NCBI RefSeq assembly: GCF_000812945.1
Contig: NZ_JSYM01000001.1
Location: forward strand, 620,001-684,000
Length of the DNA stretch: 64,000 nt
From: Flavobacterium sp. AED
GTDB lineage: Bacteria; Bacteroidota; Bacteroidia; Flavobacteriales; Flavobacteriaceae
Direction of reading: 5' to 3'
Part shown: positions 53,118 through 62,686 of the stretch, one piece after another
Layout of the letters: the number at the start of each line of letters is the position of its first letter
How positions within the stretch are numbered: the first letter of the stretch is position 1
The notes under the pieces: model-generated
Told to the model about the DNA's origin: nothing
What the model saw: the letters and a program-made list of their open reading frames with translations, nothing else
The model's database searches: none
Made by a program: the position numbers and the translations under genes

Positions 53118-55979
53118 TTAAAATTTATAAGAAGCGGTCAAGAAAAAAGCTCTAGGCATACTTCCTTGAGTTGAATAAACTGCATTAGGATTAGCATCGA
53201 TGTATGCTTTTGAAAATCCTTGACGATCTAAAGCTGCCGGGAATCCACCTGGTCCAGACCAACCCATTACACCATAGGTATTCAAAAGATTATTGACATT
53301 GGCTTGAAGTCCAAATTTTTTGCTAAAATCATAACCAAAAGTTAAGTCTAATGTGGTGAATGCAGGCATTTTGAATGCATTTTGTACATTGGCTTGTCTT
53401 GCTCCCATGTAACTTACATTTAAGGAACTGTAGAATTTGTTTATATTGTAGTTTGGACTAATGTTGAATATTAAACGAGCGTTGTTATCCGTTTCATTTC
53501 CTGATAAATCTTGTAAGACATCATCACTTGGTCCGTCAGCGTTGGCAATCCATGTAGTGTATTTTGTTGCTTTTGAATTTTGTACAGTTGCACCTGCTCT
53601 TATTCCAAACTGATCTGTTATAGCAAAATTACTTTCTAATTCTACACCGAAAGTTTTAAAAGTATTGAATTGGTTAAGCGGATTGTAATTGGTACCATTA
53701 GTATTAGTAAATGTTTGCGAAGTAGCTACATTACTCAATATACTGTAAAACGGTGTAACGAATACTTTTACCTTTGGAGTGCTTATTTTATATCCCGCCT
53801 CAATTTGTTCTACTTGTTGCGCATACGCTTTGGTATTGTCAATAAGAAATTGTGAGCTTTGGTTTAAATAAAAATTGATATCCGGAGATTTTTTACCATT
53901 GGTGTAACGTACATAAACCGCTTGATTATCACTTAATTTATAGTTTAATCCACCGGAGAAGGAAACTGTATTTACAGTGTTATCAATTTTTAAATGCGTA
54001 CCTTCTTTTCCTCCAAAATTATCGTAGATGGTCAAAGGATTACTATCAAGACCAGCTGATTCTGCATTGATTGCGGCTTTTGAATTAAAACCGGCAACGT
54101 TCAACGATTCATATCGGATACCCCAGTCAAAATTTAATTTGTCTGATATTTTCCAATCATGACCAAAAAATACTGAAGCTTGTTTTTGTCTTAATGAAGA
54201 GATATCAGCTCCGCCACTTCCAGGAATTTGTACTCCATTAGGATCGGTTACTTCATAGGTTTTTCCATCAAAACCATTTAAAGTTATGTCTACTAAATGC
54301 GGTTGGTCTTGCATAGTACCCAATGCAATACCAAAATCTTGAGCTCCTCCAATTCGGTCTACTTTTGAATTTCCGTAAAAACCTCCTAAAATGAAATTCA
54401 TATTTTTTACTTTTTTACTAATGCTGAAATTATCCATAAACTCATTACTTTTAGTTTCAGAATAAAAAAGTGGTAAAAAGAATAATGAGTTTTTCTGAAC
54501 ATTGGAACCAGGAAAATTGTTGTTTGGTCCCGGGATAAAATTGAATCCTGCAAAATTTCCGTTGATGATATTAGGCGCTTGCGTAACAGTCCCTAAAACT
54601 TGTCCATTTACACGATCTGTAAATGTGTATGTTCCGAATTTTCCCAAAAGATGTGGAATAGCATAAAACAGAAAACTATCAGTAGCAAAAGGGGTAACAA
54701 CAGCAGGGGTATTGTTCACTATTTGATTTTTTTGCAAACGCGCATCATTTTTTAACGTAAATCCATTTCCAAGATTATGGCTCCAGTTCATACCAACAGA
54801 TTTTTGTTGGGTATGGATTTTATCAGTAGATTTGAATGTTCTGCTTGAGTTATCATTAATAGGAATCTCCATGGTTAATTTTGGAAGATAATACGAGTCT
54901 GTAGATGAAAAACCAGCAGGGATTTTCGGGTCATTCCAACCTATTGTAGGAGTGAATTCGGCTACGGCATTTTTGTCGTCCAATAGTTTAGCATATACTT
55001 TAATAGTACCATTTTTATATTTATTAACGATATTAGCTCTAAATTGTCCTCCATTATTCATAGGATAACCTAGCGCTCTTGCTCCATCAGATTCTCTGTA
55101 AAAACCACTTAAATTATAAGTTAAAGAGCCTGATTTACTTAATGCTCCACCTAAATTAAGGTCAGTTCTGTAATAAGGATTTTTAAAATTACCTTCCAAT
55201 CCAAATTTCGATCTTATTTCTCCGGCAAAAGTTTTTCCACCTTCCTTTGATACATAATTAAAGATTCCTCCTGGTGCATTTGCTCCTAAAATTGATGCTG
55301 TTCCACCTTTTACAGCTTCTATTTTTGCAGTTCCGGCATCAGGTCTTAGGTAATAATCTACTCCTAGATTAAGGTTGGTAACGGGCAAACCATCTTCTTG
55401 CATTGATACATAATAATACCCATTGGCATTATCAATTGAACCAGCTGAAATACCTCTGGAATACACGGTATTCTGTACTTCACCTCTTGCTTGGTTTACG
55501 TAAACACCTGGTATATTTTTCAATAAATCGCCCGCACTTGTTGCTGCTGTTCTTTCAATTTGTTTGGTACTCATTGTAGAAATTGCAACAGAAGATTGCA
55601 TTCTGGTGCGTTTGTCAAATACTCCTGTCACCACAACTTCATCCAAAGCGGCTTGATCATCTTGTAATGCAATGCTTAATTTGCTTGTTTGTGGGATTTT
55701 TATAGTAATTTTTTGGGTTATAAATCCTATGTATGAAATAACGATTTTATAGGTTCCATTCGCTATATTTTCGATAACAAAATCTCCATTAGCATCCGTT
55801 ACCGTATTTTTATTATTTCCTTCTATAATGATTGAGGAACTTGCTAAACCTAAACCCTTGGAATCCGTAACAGTCCCTTGGATTTTTCCTTCTTGGGCAA
55901 ACAAATTAGCGCTACAAGTAGTGATTACTATAATAAGGAAGATTCTCCTTATAATTTGCGTTGTTTTCATAATTTTCAC
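53118..55979 (-). CDS. TonB-dependent receptor
   Basis: This 953-aa outer-membrane transporter has a signal peptide (ending LFA), a carboxypeptidase-regulatory-like domain (GTVTDSKGLGLASSSIIIEG, about 35-110), a plug domain (RTAATSAGDLLKNIPGVYV, TASILGANAPGGIFNYVS) and a barrel ending in aromatic F (FFLTASYKF). No SusD partner is adjacent, so it differs from glycan-type SusC pairs and fits a smaller ligand such as a phenolic glycoside. A 44-bp repeat and a TCAAAATCAA motif lie about 100 bases upstream. Confidence 0.93.
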   Translation of the reverse strand: MKIMKTTQIIRRIFLIIVITTCSANLFAQEGKIQGTVTDSKGLGLASSSIIIEGNNKNTVTDANGDFVIENIANGTYKIVISYIGFITQKITIKIPQTSKLSIALQDDQAALDEVVVTGVFDKRTRMQSSVAISTMSTKQIERTAATSAGDLLKNIPGVYVNQARGEVQNTVYSRGISAGSIDNANGYYYVSMQEDGLPVTNLNLGVDYYLRPDAGTAKIEAVKGGTASILGANAPGGIFNYVSKEGGKTFAGEIRSKFGLEGNFKNPYYRTDLNLGGALSKSGSLTYNLSGFYRESDGARALGYPMNNGGQFRANIVNKYKNGTIKVYAKLLDDKNAVAEFTPTIGWNDPKIPAGFSSTDSYYLPKLTMEIPINDNSSRTFKSTDKIHTQQKSVGMNWSHNLGNGFTLKNDARLQKNQIVNNTPAVVTPFATDSFLFYAIPHLLGKFGTYTFTDRVNGQVLGTVTQAPNIINGNFAGFNFIPGPNNNFPGSNVQKNSLFFLPLFYSETKSNEFMDNFSISKKVKNMNFILGGFYGNSKVDRIGGAQDFGIALGTMQDQPHLVDITLNGFDGKTYEVTDPNGVQIPGSGGADISSLRQKQASVFFGHDWKISDKLNFDWGIRYESLNVAGFNSKAAINAESAGLDSNPLTIYDNFGGKEGTHLKIDNTVNTVSFSGGLNYKLSDNQAVYVRYTNGKKSPDINFYLNQSSQFLIDNTKAYAQQVEQIEAGYKISTPKVKVFVTPFYSILSNVATSQTFTNTNGTNYNPLNQFNTFKTFGVELESNFAITDQFGIRAGATVQNSKATKYTTWIANADGPSDDVLQDLSGNETDNNARLIFNISPNYNINKFYSSLNVSYMGARQANVQNAFKMPAFTTLDLTFGYDFSKKFGLQANVNNLLNTYGVMGWSGPGGFPAALDRQGFSKAYIDANPNAVYSTQGSMPRAFFLTASYKF

Positions 55980-56071
55980 CTTTTTTTAATTATATTAGTT
56001 TTTTTTAGTTACATAAAATATATATATGATAATATTTTACATTACAAAGATGGGATACAAAAAACAGATCT

Positions 56072-56115
56072 GTTAATCAAAAAAAGGCTACTACTATTCA
56101 AAATCAACACATTTG
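56072..56115 (-). repeat. 44-bp direct repeat, copy 1 (upstream of TonB receptor)
   Basis: Identical over 44 bases to 58836-58879. It contains the TCAAAATCAA motif (56094-56107) and lies 93-136 bases upstream of the receptor start. It includes what in copy 2 is the last codons of an AraC-family gene. Confidence 0.8.
56094..56107 (-). promoter_or_regulatory. TCAAAATCAA motif upstream of TonB receptor
   Basis: CTATTCAAAATCAA, 115 bases upstream of the receptor start, sits inside the 44-bp repeat and next to the AACAGATCTGTT palindrome. A candidate operator for an AraC-family regulator. Confidence 0.45.
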
Positions 56116-56520
56116 GTTGAAAAAATAGAAAAAGGAGTCGTTTTTTTAATCCCATCCAGAGTTTCGAATTTGTTTTTGATGGGAATTAGAAAATACTATA
56201 AAAACAGATTTTATTAATTCGTGCATTTTTGGATATATGTACATTTTTACATGTTTTTTATTTATCTATATAATTGTTAATAAGTTAGTTGTGTTGTTTT
56301 GTTATTTGTGTTGTTTTTGATTTTGGATTCTGGCTTTGGTTCTGTTGAAAAAAGAGAAGAGGTTACTAATTACACGAATTATTAAATGTGTTTTTTAATT
56401 TTATGTAGGTTATGTAAACTATTCAAAATAAATTCACTCCTGAATTTAATTTCTTATGTAGTTGATGTGATGGAGAAATCATTATAAGCTACATTAAAGT
56501 AAAGTCTTTTTTTGTTAAGT

Positions 56521-56563
56521 AAAAAAAGGGCGAATCCTAATTAATTGGATTCCCCCTTTTTTT
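56521..56563 (-). terminator. terminator of the Dabb/DUF1080 operon
   Basis: A long stem pairs AAAAAAAGGG.GAATCC with GGATTC.CCCTTTTTTT around TAATTAATT, with A and T runs on both sides, about 140 bases downstream of the Dabb stop. Confidence 0.7.
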
Positions 56564-56703
56564 AATAAAACTATTTTTTTTATAATACGATCTACTTTAT
56601 AGATAAAAGAGTTATTTCACTTGATAAAACGTAAGATTATTTATAAGATTAAAAAAAATTACCTCTGATGAATTCTCATTTTTAGACAAGTTTTTTACGG
56701 TAG

Positions 56704-57015
56704 TTATTTTAATTTAGAAATGTCAATAATTGACTCATAATCTATTTCTAAAAAATCCTCCACCATTTTTAACCAATAATTTTGAATAAATAATTTGTGG
56801 TTTGGATGATTATTATAACTTTCGTAAGTTTTATAATTATCAAATTCCATTGATAAACCAAACTCAAACTTATTTTTAGAACTTGTTTGTTTTAATGCTT
56901 TAAATTTTTGTACACCTGGAATTTGAGATAATTCAAAAGCAGCTTTAAAAAAATCTTCTTTTTCTATTTCAGAAATAGCTGATTTGAATTTAAAAATTAC
57001 GGAATGATCTATCAT
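56704..57015 (-). CDS. Dabb (stress-responsive alpha/beta barrel) family protein
   Basis: This 103-aa protein begins MIDHSVIFKFKSAISEIEKE and contains LSQIPGVQKFKALKQTSS and FGLSMEFDNYKTYESYNNHP, the Dabb ferredoxin-like layout. Family members include small catabolic enzymes and stress proteins. Its ATG overlaps the stop of the DUF1080 gene by 4 bases. A role in the same pathway is inferred from coupling. Confidence 0.85.
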   Translation of the reverse strand: MIDHSVIFKFKSAISEIEKEDFFKAAFELSQIPGVQKFKALKQTSSKNKFEFGLSMEFDNYKTYESYNNHPNHKLFIQNYWLKMVEDFLEIDYESIIDISKLK

Positions 57016-58736
57016 TTTTTTTTAATTGAATTGCTATTCATTAATTTGTTATAATAATCAATAGATTGATTGATGGCTTTATTAACACTTGAGTTTTCAT
57101 CATCTTCAATATCGCTTTCAAGAATGATGTTGCCGTTAAAATGTTGGCGTTTTAATTCCTTAAAAACAGCAGGATAATCAATTATGCCAGCTCCTAAAGG
57201 AACATCTTTTAATTCAGGGTCATTGTAGGCTGTAATATCTTTTAAATGAAGAGCAATAATATGACCTTCTAGTTTTTTTAATGCCTCTACAGGGTTTATA
57301 CCGCTTTTAGGATAGTGACCTAAGTCTGGACAAGCTCCTAAATTAGGGTATTTTTTTAAAGCGACTAACAAAGTATCAGGATTCCAAAAAGAGCTAACAC
57401 CTTTCCAATGGTTGTGAATAGCTAATTTAATTCCATAAATCCCAGCTAAACTATCAACAGTTTTTAACATTTCAGGAGCTGGTTCGGCGGCAATGTATTT
57501 AGCGTTTAATCCTTTTGCAATTTCAAAATCTCTAATCCATTCTTTTACTGTTTTTCCACCAGTAGCATAAATAGATTCCATTTTTAACCCTTTGTTTTTA
57601 ATCATTGCATCTATTTTTTTGATGCCAGAAGGAGATAGGTTCATTACCAAAGAATCGTTAAATTCTTTTCCTGCTTTGCTAAAAGTAAAACCTTCAATAT
57701 ATTTTAATCCTGTATTAGCAGCTTCATCTAGTTGTTTGCTAACAGAAGAGGTTAGAAATCGTTCTTTACTTTTCTCTTTTTCTTCAGCTGAAGGGGTGTG
57801 AAATGCCCATAAAGAAACTCCAAATTTCCAACCAGGAGTTGGGTCTAATGCAGCAATTTTTTTGATATCATTAGGGAAGTCAGTAATTTCTTGAATAGTA
57901 ATGTCTTTATAAAATACTTCTGCACCTTCTGATTGTAATAGGATTTTTCCTTTGGTCAATGGAGTTGTTGATTTGTCAACATTCTGAACACCTGCATTTT
58001 GTAAAGCCATCACAACATGACCGTTCACTAAATATATTGCCGAACTGCCGATGGTATATAAATCTACGGTTGTCCATTTGGTAGTATCACTTTCAAAATC
58101 TTGAGAGCGGCTCACTGCGTTATTAAGAGTAGGTGAGTACCCTCCCATAAGTTGGAAAGCTGCATTGGTATCCCATTTTTTATCACTAACTCTTACATCA
58201 GCAAATGGTCGCAGAGAAAAATCTTTATTGGCTACTAAAAATAAATCGCCAGTTGTTTTTTCGGCAATCTGTAATTCAAGTCCCATCATGAATACATTCC
58301 AAAGACCGTCTTCATTTGTGCCGATAAGGTGAAACATGATGCCACAATCTTTTGGTAAATCTAGACGAGGTGCCCATTTTTTTGAGCCCCATTTATACTT
58401 TAATTGCAAATGATAATTAGTATATTCTGATTTGGTGGTCAGTCCGCCATAAATTTCGCCAGAAACCTTTAAAACTTTTTCGTTATTAATAGTCACAACT
58501 TTGAAGACTTCTTTGGGGTCATTCATGCCTAGAGGTGTTCCATCCATTCCATTTCCTTTTATAGTGCCTTCCGGTAAACCCTTGACACTTGTATGTGGAA
58601 CGCCCAGCCATTTATACCAATAACTCAAATTTTTATCTAAAAGATTGATAGGTTTGTTTTTTGTTTGTGATTGACTATTTATTGTCATAGAAAGGCATAA
58701 AATTACCGTGAAGGCAATTGCTTTTACTGTTTTCAT
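57012..58736 (-). CDS. DUF1080 (3-keto-glycoside hydrolase-like) plus sugar-isomerase-like fusion protein
   Basis: This 574-aa exported protein (signal peptide ending NSQ) has two domains. Residues about 30-285 form a DUF1080 jelly-roll (NGMDGTPLGM, YTNYHLQLKYKWGSKKW, IYLVNGHVVMALQNAG). Residues about 300-570 form a xylose-isomerase-like TIM barrel (GWKFGVSLWAFHTPS, AIHNHWKGVSSF, GACPDLGHYPKSGI, ALHLKDI, ILESDIEDD) with likely metal ligands E, D, H, E. DUF1080 proteins in Bacteroidota are linked to hydrolysis of 3-keto-glycosides, which fits the SDR-rich locus. The fusion is notable. Confidence 0.85.
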   Translation of the reverse strand: MKTVKAIAFTVILCLSMTINSQSQTKNKPINLLDKNLSYWYKWLGVPHTSVKGLPEGTIKGNGMDGTPLGMNDPKEVFKVVTINNEKVLKVSGEIYGGLTTKSEYTNYHLQLKYKWGSKKWAPRLDLPKDCGIMFHLIGTNEDGLWNVFMMGLELQIAEKTTGDLFLVANKDFSLRPFADVRVSDKKWDTNAAFQLMGGYSPTLNNAVSRSQDFESDTTKWTTVDLYTIGSSAIYLVNGHVVMALQNAGVQNVDKSTTPLTKGKILLQSEGAEVFYKDITIQEITDFPNDIKKIAALDPTPGWKFGVSLWAFHTPSAEEKEKSKERFLTSSVSKQLDEAANTGLKYIEGFTFSKAGKEFNDSLVMNLSPSGIKKIDAMIKNKGLKMESIYATGGKTVKEWIRDFEIAKGLNAKYIAAEPAPEMLKTVDSLAGIYGIKLAIHNHWKGVSSFWNPDTLLVALKKYPNLGACPDLGHYPKSGINPVEALKKLEGHIIALHLKDITAYNDPELKDVPLGAGIIDYPAVFKELKRQHFNGNIILESDIEDDENSSVNKAINQSIDYYNKLMNSNSIKKK

Positions 58737-58835
58737 AAATTTGTATTTTCTTTGATTAAATTGGTTGTTTTAGTTGGGAAATAAATTGGGTAGTAAAATT
58801 TTATTAGTCAAAATTGAGGATTAAAAACCAACTTA

Positions 58836-58879
58836 GTTAATCAAAAAAAGGCTACTACTATTCAAAATCAACACATTTG
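58836..58879 (-). repeat. 44-bp direct repeat, copy 2
   Basis: Identical to 56072-56115. It spans the last codons and stop of the AraC gene (58868) and sequence 100-143 bases upstream of the DUF1080 fusion gene. Confidence 0.8.
58858..58871 (-). promoter_or_regulatory. TCAAAATCAA motif upstream of DUF1080 fusion gene
   Basis: The 14-mer CTATTCAAAATCAA lies 122 bases upstream of the gene start and overlaps the AraC stop codon. Confidence 0.4.
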
Positions 58880-59776
58880 TAGATATTCCATTGGTGTTTG
58901 GCCAGTTTGTTTTTTGAAAAAACGAGCAAAGTTGCTCGGATTTTGATCGCAGAGTTTTATAGCGATTTCGGAGATGTGCAAATCGGAATATTTCAGGAGG
59001 GTTTTTGCTTCTAAAACCAGCATTTCTTTCAGTAAATCTTGTGCAGTTTTATCGGTACATGTTTTGACACATTTGTTCAGATAATTTGGTGTAATGTTCA
59101 GTATTTTAGCGTAATCTGAAATATTTTGATATTTATAGATGTGCTGTCCTAATGCATTTTTATAACGTTCCGTGATTTCAAAAAAGGAGTTTTTGGTTTT
59201 CTTGATCTGAAGTGGGATTTCTTTTTTTAGGGCTTCAAAAATCACCAATAAATTATAAGAAACAAGGTTTTTATTGGCTGTGTTTTCTTCTTTATACAAT
59301 TCAAGCAATCTATTCAAAATAAACTCTATGTTGTTTAATGTGCTTTCAGACATCTGAATCACGGGATTCGACTGAAATTGAAAAAAAGGAAATTGTTCGC
59401 TAAGGTAATTTTTAGGTAAATAATCGAATATTTTTTCATCGAAATGAAGATAAAATCCTTCTGCATCATCGCTAATCATTTCGTGCTGGGTAATTTGATG
59501 GGCAGGTAAAAAAAAGATAGAAGAAGGACCAAACTCATATTTGTTTAGTCCTTTACTTCTTTTTGAAATTCCTTTTTTTAGAAATATAAAATCATGTACT
59601 GTTTTACGATGTGGTAAAACCTGAAAACTGGATTTATTCGAGATATCTTCCAATCTATTGATGTGGTATTCTTGATGAGTCTGACTAGACATAAAAGGCC
59701 TCCAAGTTGTAGTATGAGAATGAAAATTATTCATTTCAGAAGGTATCAGCGTTGGGATGTACTCTTTAGTAGTCAT
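58868..59776 (-). CDS. AraC-family transcriptional regulator
   Basis: This 302-aa regulator has an N-terminal cupin-like ligand domain (HDFIFLKKGISKRSKG) and a C-terminal double HTH (ISDYAKILNITPNYLNKCVK and ISEIAIKLCDQNPSNFARFF, ending GQTPMEYLQMC). It lies between the cyclase gene and the DUF1080 operon and is the obvious candidate for local activation, with the motif at its own 3' end. Inducer is unknown. Confidence 0.92.
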   Translation of the reverse strand: MTTKEYIPTLIPSEMNNFHSHTTTWRPFMSSQTHQEYHINRLEDISNKSSFQVLPHRKTVHDFIFLKKGISKRSKGLNKYEFGPSSIFFLPAHQITQHEMISDDAEGFYLHFDEKIFDYLPKNYLSEQFPFFQFQSNPVIQMSESTLNNIEFILNRLLELYKEENTANKNLVSYNLLVIFEALKKEIPLQIKKTKNSFFEITERYKNALGQHIYKYQNISDYAKILNITPNYLNKCVKTCTDKTAQDLLKEMLVLEAKTLLKYSDLHISEIAIKLCDQNPSNFARFFKKQTGQTPMEYLQMC

Positions 59777-59812
59777 GATTTTTTTATATTTTAATAAAGT
59801 TACAAAAAAATA

Positions 59813-60568
59813 TTATTCAATTATCGCAACTGCTCTTGTCCAACCAGCACTAGCTCCTTTTATTTTTGCAGGAAAGCAAGCTACTTTAAAACCAAATGAA
59901 GGTAAGGCTTCTAAATTGGCTAATTTTTCTATTTGGCAATATTCTTTTTCAATTCCAACATAGTGGGCTTGCCAGATAATTCCCGGACGTGGATTGTTTC
60001 TAAAATCTTCTGCTTGAATATGCAATGGAATATCCCAACCCCAACCGTCAGTTCCCATTACTTTTATTCCTTGGTCAATTAACCAGTGTGTCGCTTTTGC
60101 GGAAGCGCCCACATGAATGCGTACAAAATCAGCATCGTGAATGCGTTTGTCAGCATCACAACGAATTAAAACAATATCAAAAGGTTTTAATGTATAGTTT
60201 ATAGCGGCTAATTTTTCGATTAAATCTTCTGGTTCAAACATGTAACCGTCTGGTTTATCAGTAAAATCAAGAACAACTCCATCGTGGAAAAACCAATCTA
60301 AAGGCATTTCGTCAATCGTGCGGGAAGGTTTCCCTTCGCAAGTTGGATAATAATGATAAGGCGCATCCACGTGAGTACCACAATGACTAGTTACCGTTAG
60401 GAGTTCTCCTGCAGGGCCGTTTCCTTCGATGAATACATCTGTTAATCCATGGAATAGTTTTCCACCCATTTTTTGAGCTCCTTCTTTGTGGTCTTCATAA
60501 ATGATTGTAGTTGGTAACGGTTCTTTTATTTCTTCAGAAATTGTAACGGAAAGATCTATTATTTTCAT
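59813..60568 (-). CDS. cyclase-family (kynurenine formamidase-like) metal hydrolase
   Basis: This 251-aa protein has the family signature HxGTHxDxPxH as H62-CGTH66-VD68-AP-YH72, and a later DGWGWDIPLH. Members hydrolyse N-formylkynurenine, lactones or similar small esters or amides with zinc or manganese. In this locus it may open a lactone arising from oxidised sugar. It starts 73 bases after the SDR gene. Confidence 0.88.
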   Translation of the reverse strand: MKIIDLSVTISEEIKEPLPTTIIYEDHKEGAQKMGGKLFHGLTDVFIEGNGPAGELLTVTSHCGTHVDAPYHYYPTCEGKPSRTIDEMPLDWFFHDGVVLDFTDKPDGYMFEPEDLIEKLAAINYTLKPFDIVLIRCDADKRIHDADFVRIHVGASAKATHWLIDQGIKVMGTDGWGWDIPLHIQAEDFRNNPRPGIIWQAHYVGIEKEYCQIEKLANLEALPSFGFKVACFPAKIKGASAGWTRAVAIIE

Positions 60569-60641
60569 GTTGTATTTTTTTAAAATTTAATTTTTAAATT
60601 GTATTCCTTCGAATAATTTTTCGACTTTAGATTGTTTTTTT

Positions 60642-61382
60642 TTATTTTAAAAGTCTTCCACCATCAACAGTTATAATATTACCTGTTGAGAACGTTAGTT
60701 GAGTTGCAACTGAAAATACAGCATTGGCCACATCTTCACCTAAAGCAAATCTTCCTAAAGGCGTATGCTCTTTTTGAGTTTTCAAAAAAACGGGGTCCAT
60801 CGTAGCAGTATATTCTCCTTCAACGAATCCTGGCGATACGGAGACTACTCTTATTTTTGGTGCCAATGCTCTTGCTAAAGAACGCGTCATTGAATCCAAA
60901 GCAGCTTTTGAGGCACAATAAGCAACATTACTTCCTGTGCCAAAAATTCCTGCAATGGAAGAAATATTTACGATTAGTCCAGTGGCTTCTGTTGATTTTT
61001 GCAACAAATCTTTAAAAGCTCTTGCCATAGCAAAAGAACCTCTAAAATTAGTTTGCATGATTCTATCAATCCATTCGTCTGTTAATCCTTCAAGATCATC
61101 GTGTGGAACCGGAGTAGTAACACCTGCATTATTCACCAGAACATCTAGTTTGGCGTACTTCTCTTCAACGAATACTTTAAAGGCTTTTACTTTTTGCGAA
61201 TCTGTTGTTGGAGCATGAAAAAAAGCATGATTTCCTTCTGGTAAAGTTGCAATGAATGCCTCGGCTCTTTGTGAATTAGAGTTGTAACTAATGATGACAT
61301 CAAAATCGTTTTCGGCAAATTTTCGACAAATCGACGAACCTATTTCGCCAGAACCACCTGTAACTAGAACCGTTTTACGCAT
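60642..61382 (-). CDS. short-chain dehydrogenase/reductase
   Basis: This 246-aa SDR has VTGGSGEIGSS (about 6-16), VNNAGVTTP near 86, NISSIAG and YCASKAA (Tyr-x-x-x-Lys). It ends VDGGRLLK. Its ATG lies directly after the HisD-like stop (1-base gap), so the two are coupled and may catalyse consecutive alcohol and aldehyde or ketone steps. Substrate is unknown. Confidence 0.9.
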   Translation of the reverse strand: MRKTVLVTGGSGEIGSSICRKFAENDFDVIISYNSNSQRAEAFIATLPEGNHAFFHAPTTDSQKVKAFKVFVEEKYAKLDVLVNNAGVTTPVPHDDLEGLTDEWIDRIMQTNFRGSFAMARAFKDLLQKSTEATGLIVNISSIAGIFGTGSNVAYCASKAALDSMTRSLARALAPKIRVVSVSPGFVEGEYTATMDPVFLKTQKEHTPLGRFALGEDVANAVFSVATQLTFSTGNIITVDGGRLLK

Positions 61383-61383
61383 A

Positions 61384-62679
61384 TTATTTTATTTCTATTT
61401 CAGCATTTTTATATCTTCTCACTCGAATATCCGCTTGTTCTTTGTGTCCCCAGAAATTTTCTATTGCACACAAACGAGAACAATATTCACCAATCATGGC
61501 ACTGGCTTCCGGTGTTCTAATTTCCTGATACGAACAAGTTTTCATGAATTTTCCAACCCATAATCCGCCGGTGTATTTTGCTCCGTGTTTTGTAGGTAAC
61601 GTGTGATTGGTTCCAATTACTTTATCACCGTAAGCAACATTAGTATATTTCCCTAAAAACAAAGCACCAAAATTAGTCATGTGTTTCAAGAAGTATCTTG
61701 GGTCTGCGGTCATTACCTGAACGTGTTCACTGGCAATTCTATCGGCTTCGGCTACCATTTCATCAACAGTGTCAACTAGGATAATTTGTCCATAATCTCT
61801 CCAAGAAATACTGGCTACATCTGCTGTCGGTAACGTTTTTAGTTGTCTTTCTACTTCTGCCAAAGTTTCGTAGGCTAATTTCTCTGAATTGGTCAATAAA
61901 ATGGATGGAGATGTTGGTCCATGTTCTGCTTGTCCCAATAAATCAACAGCACAAATTTCAGCATCGGAAGTTTCATCAGCAATTACTAAAGTTTCTGTTG
62001 GACCAGCCAACAAATCAATCCCTATTTTTCCGAATAATTGTCTTTTGGCTTCGGCGACATAAGAGTTTCCGGGACCAACAATCATATCTACAGATTCGAT
62101 TGTTTCGGTTCCAATTCCCATAGCAGCAATGGCTTGAATACCTCCCAATAAATAGATTTCATCGGCGCCAGCCATATACATTGCGGCAACAGTTGCAGCA
62201 GGAATCTGTCCATTAATAGGTGGTGTACAAGCAATAACGCGTTTTACTCCGGCTACTTTTGCGGTAAGTACACTCATGTGGGCTGAGGCAACCATTGGGT
62301 AACGACCACCAGGAATGTAACAACCTACGCTGTTTACGGGTACATTTCTATGACCAAGAAAAACGCCCGGAAGTGTTTCTACTTCAATATCATGCATAGA
62401 ATTTTTTTGATGTTGCGCAAAATTCCTAACCTGTGTTTGTGCAAATCTGATGTCTTCTAAAACTTGTTCTGGAACACGGCTTATAATTTCTTCGATTGTT
62501 TCTTTTGAAAGCAGAAAACTTGCTGGCGACCATTTGTCAAATTTTTCAGATAAAGATCGAACAGCGGTGTCGCCACCATTTTTTACTTCTTCTAATACGT
62601 TTTCAACAATTTCTCTAACTTTTTTGTCATTAGATTCTGCTTCAAATAATGCGATTCCTTCTTTAATTATTCGTTTCAT
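61384..62679 (-). CDS. histidinol dehydrogenase-like (HisD family) enzyme
   Basis: This 431-aa protein starts at [17 protein letters not shown]; the longer frame to 62793 overlaps the ABM gene. HisD motifs are present: [44 protein letters not shown], zinc-site [12 protein letters not shown], and [18 protein letters not shown]. No other histidine genes are near and neighbours are catabolic, so it is probably a paralogue oxidising another polyol (as HpsN does for a sulfonated diol), not the biosynthetic enzyme. It is 7 bases after the ABM gene. Confidence 0.85.
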   Translation of the reverse strand: MKRIIKEGIALFEAESNDKKVREIVENVLEEVKNGGDTAVRSLSEKFDKWSPASFLLSKETIEEIISRVPEQVLEDIRFAQTQVRNFAQHQKNSMHDIEVETLPGVFLGHRNVPVNSVGCYIPGGRYPMVASAHMSVLTAKVAGVKRVIACTPPINGQIPAATVAAMYMAGADEIYLLGGIQAIAAMGIGTETIESVDMIVGPGNSYVAEAKRQLFGKIGIDLLAGPTETLVIADETSDAEICAVDLLGQAEHGPTSPSILLTNSEKLAYETLAEVERQLKTLPTADVASISWRDYGQIILVDTVDEMVAEADRIASEHVQVMTADPRYFLKHMTNFGALFLGKYTNVAYGDKVIGTNHTLPTKHGAKYTGGLWVGKFMKTCSYQEIRTPEASAMIGEYCSRLCAIENFWGHKEQADIRVRRYKNAEIEIK

Positions 62680-62686
62680 GGGTGAA

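Larger units (their letters stand above)
55980..56703. other. 724-bp intergenic region upstream of the TonB receptor
   Basis: No gene is seen. It contains the receptor promoter, a 12-bp palindrome AACAGATCTGTT (56063-56074), one copy of a 44-bp direct repeat (56072-56115), and the terminator at 56521-56563 for the operon to the right. The rest is AT-rich. Confidence 0.6.

Noticed and set aside
53118..55979. SusC of a SusC/SusD polysaccharide utilisation locus
   Set aside because: No SusD-like lipoprotein lies on either side; the MFS gene and a 724-bp gap flank the receptor.
61384..62679. Histidine biosynthesis operon
   Set aside because: Only a HisD-like gene is present; all neighbours are catabolic.
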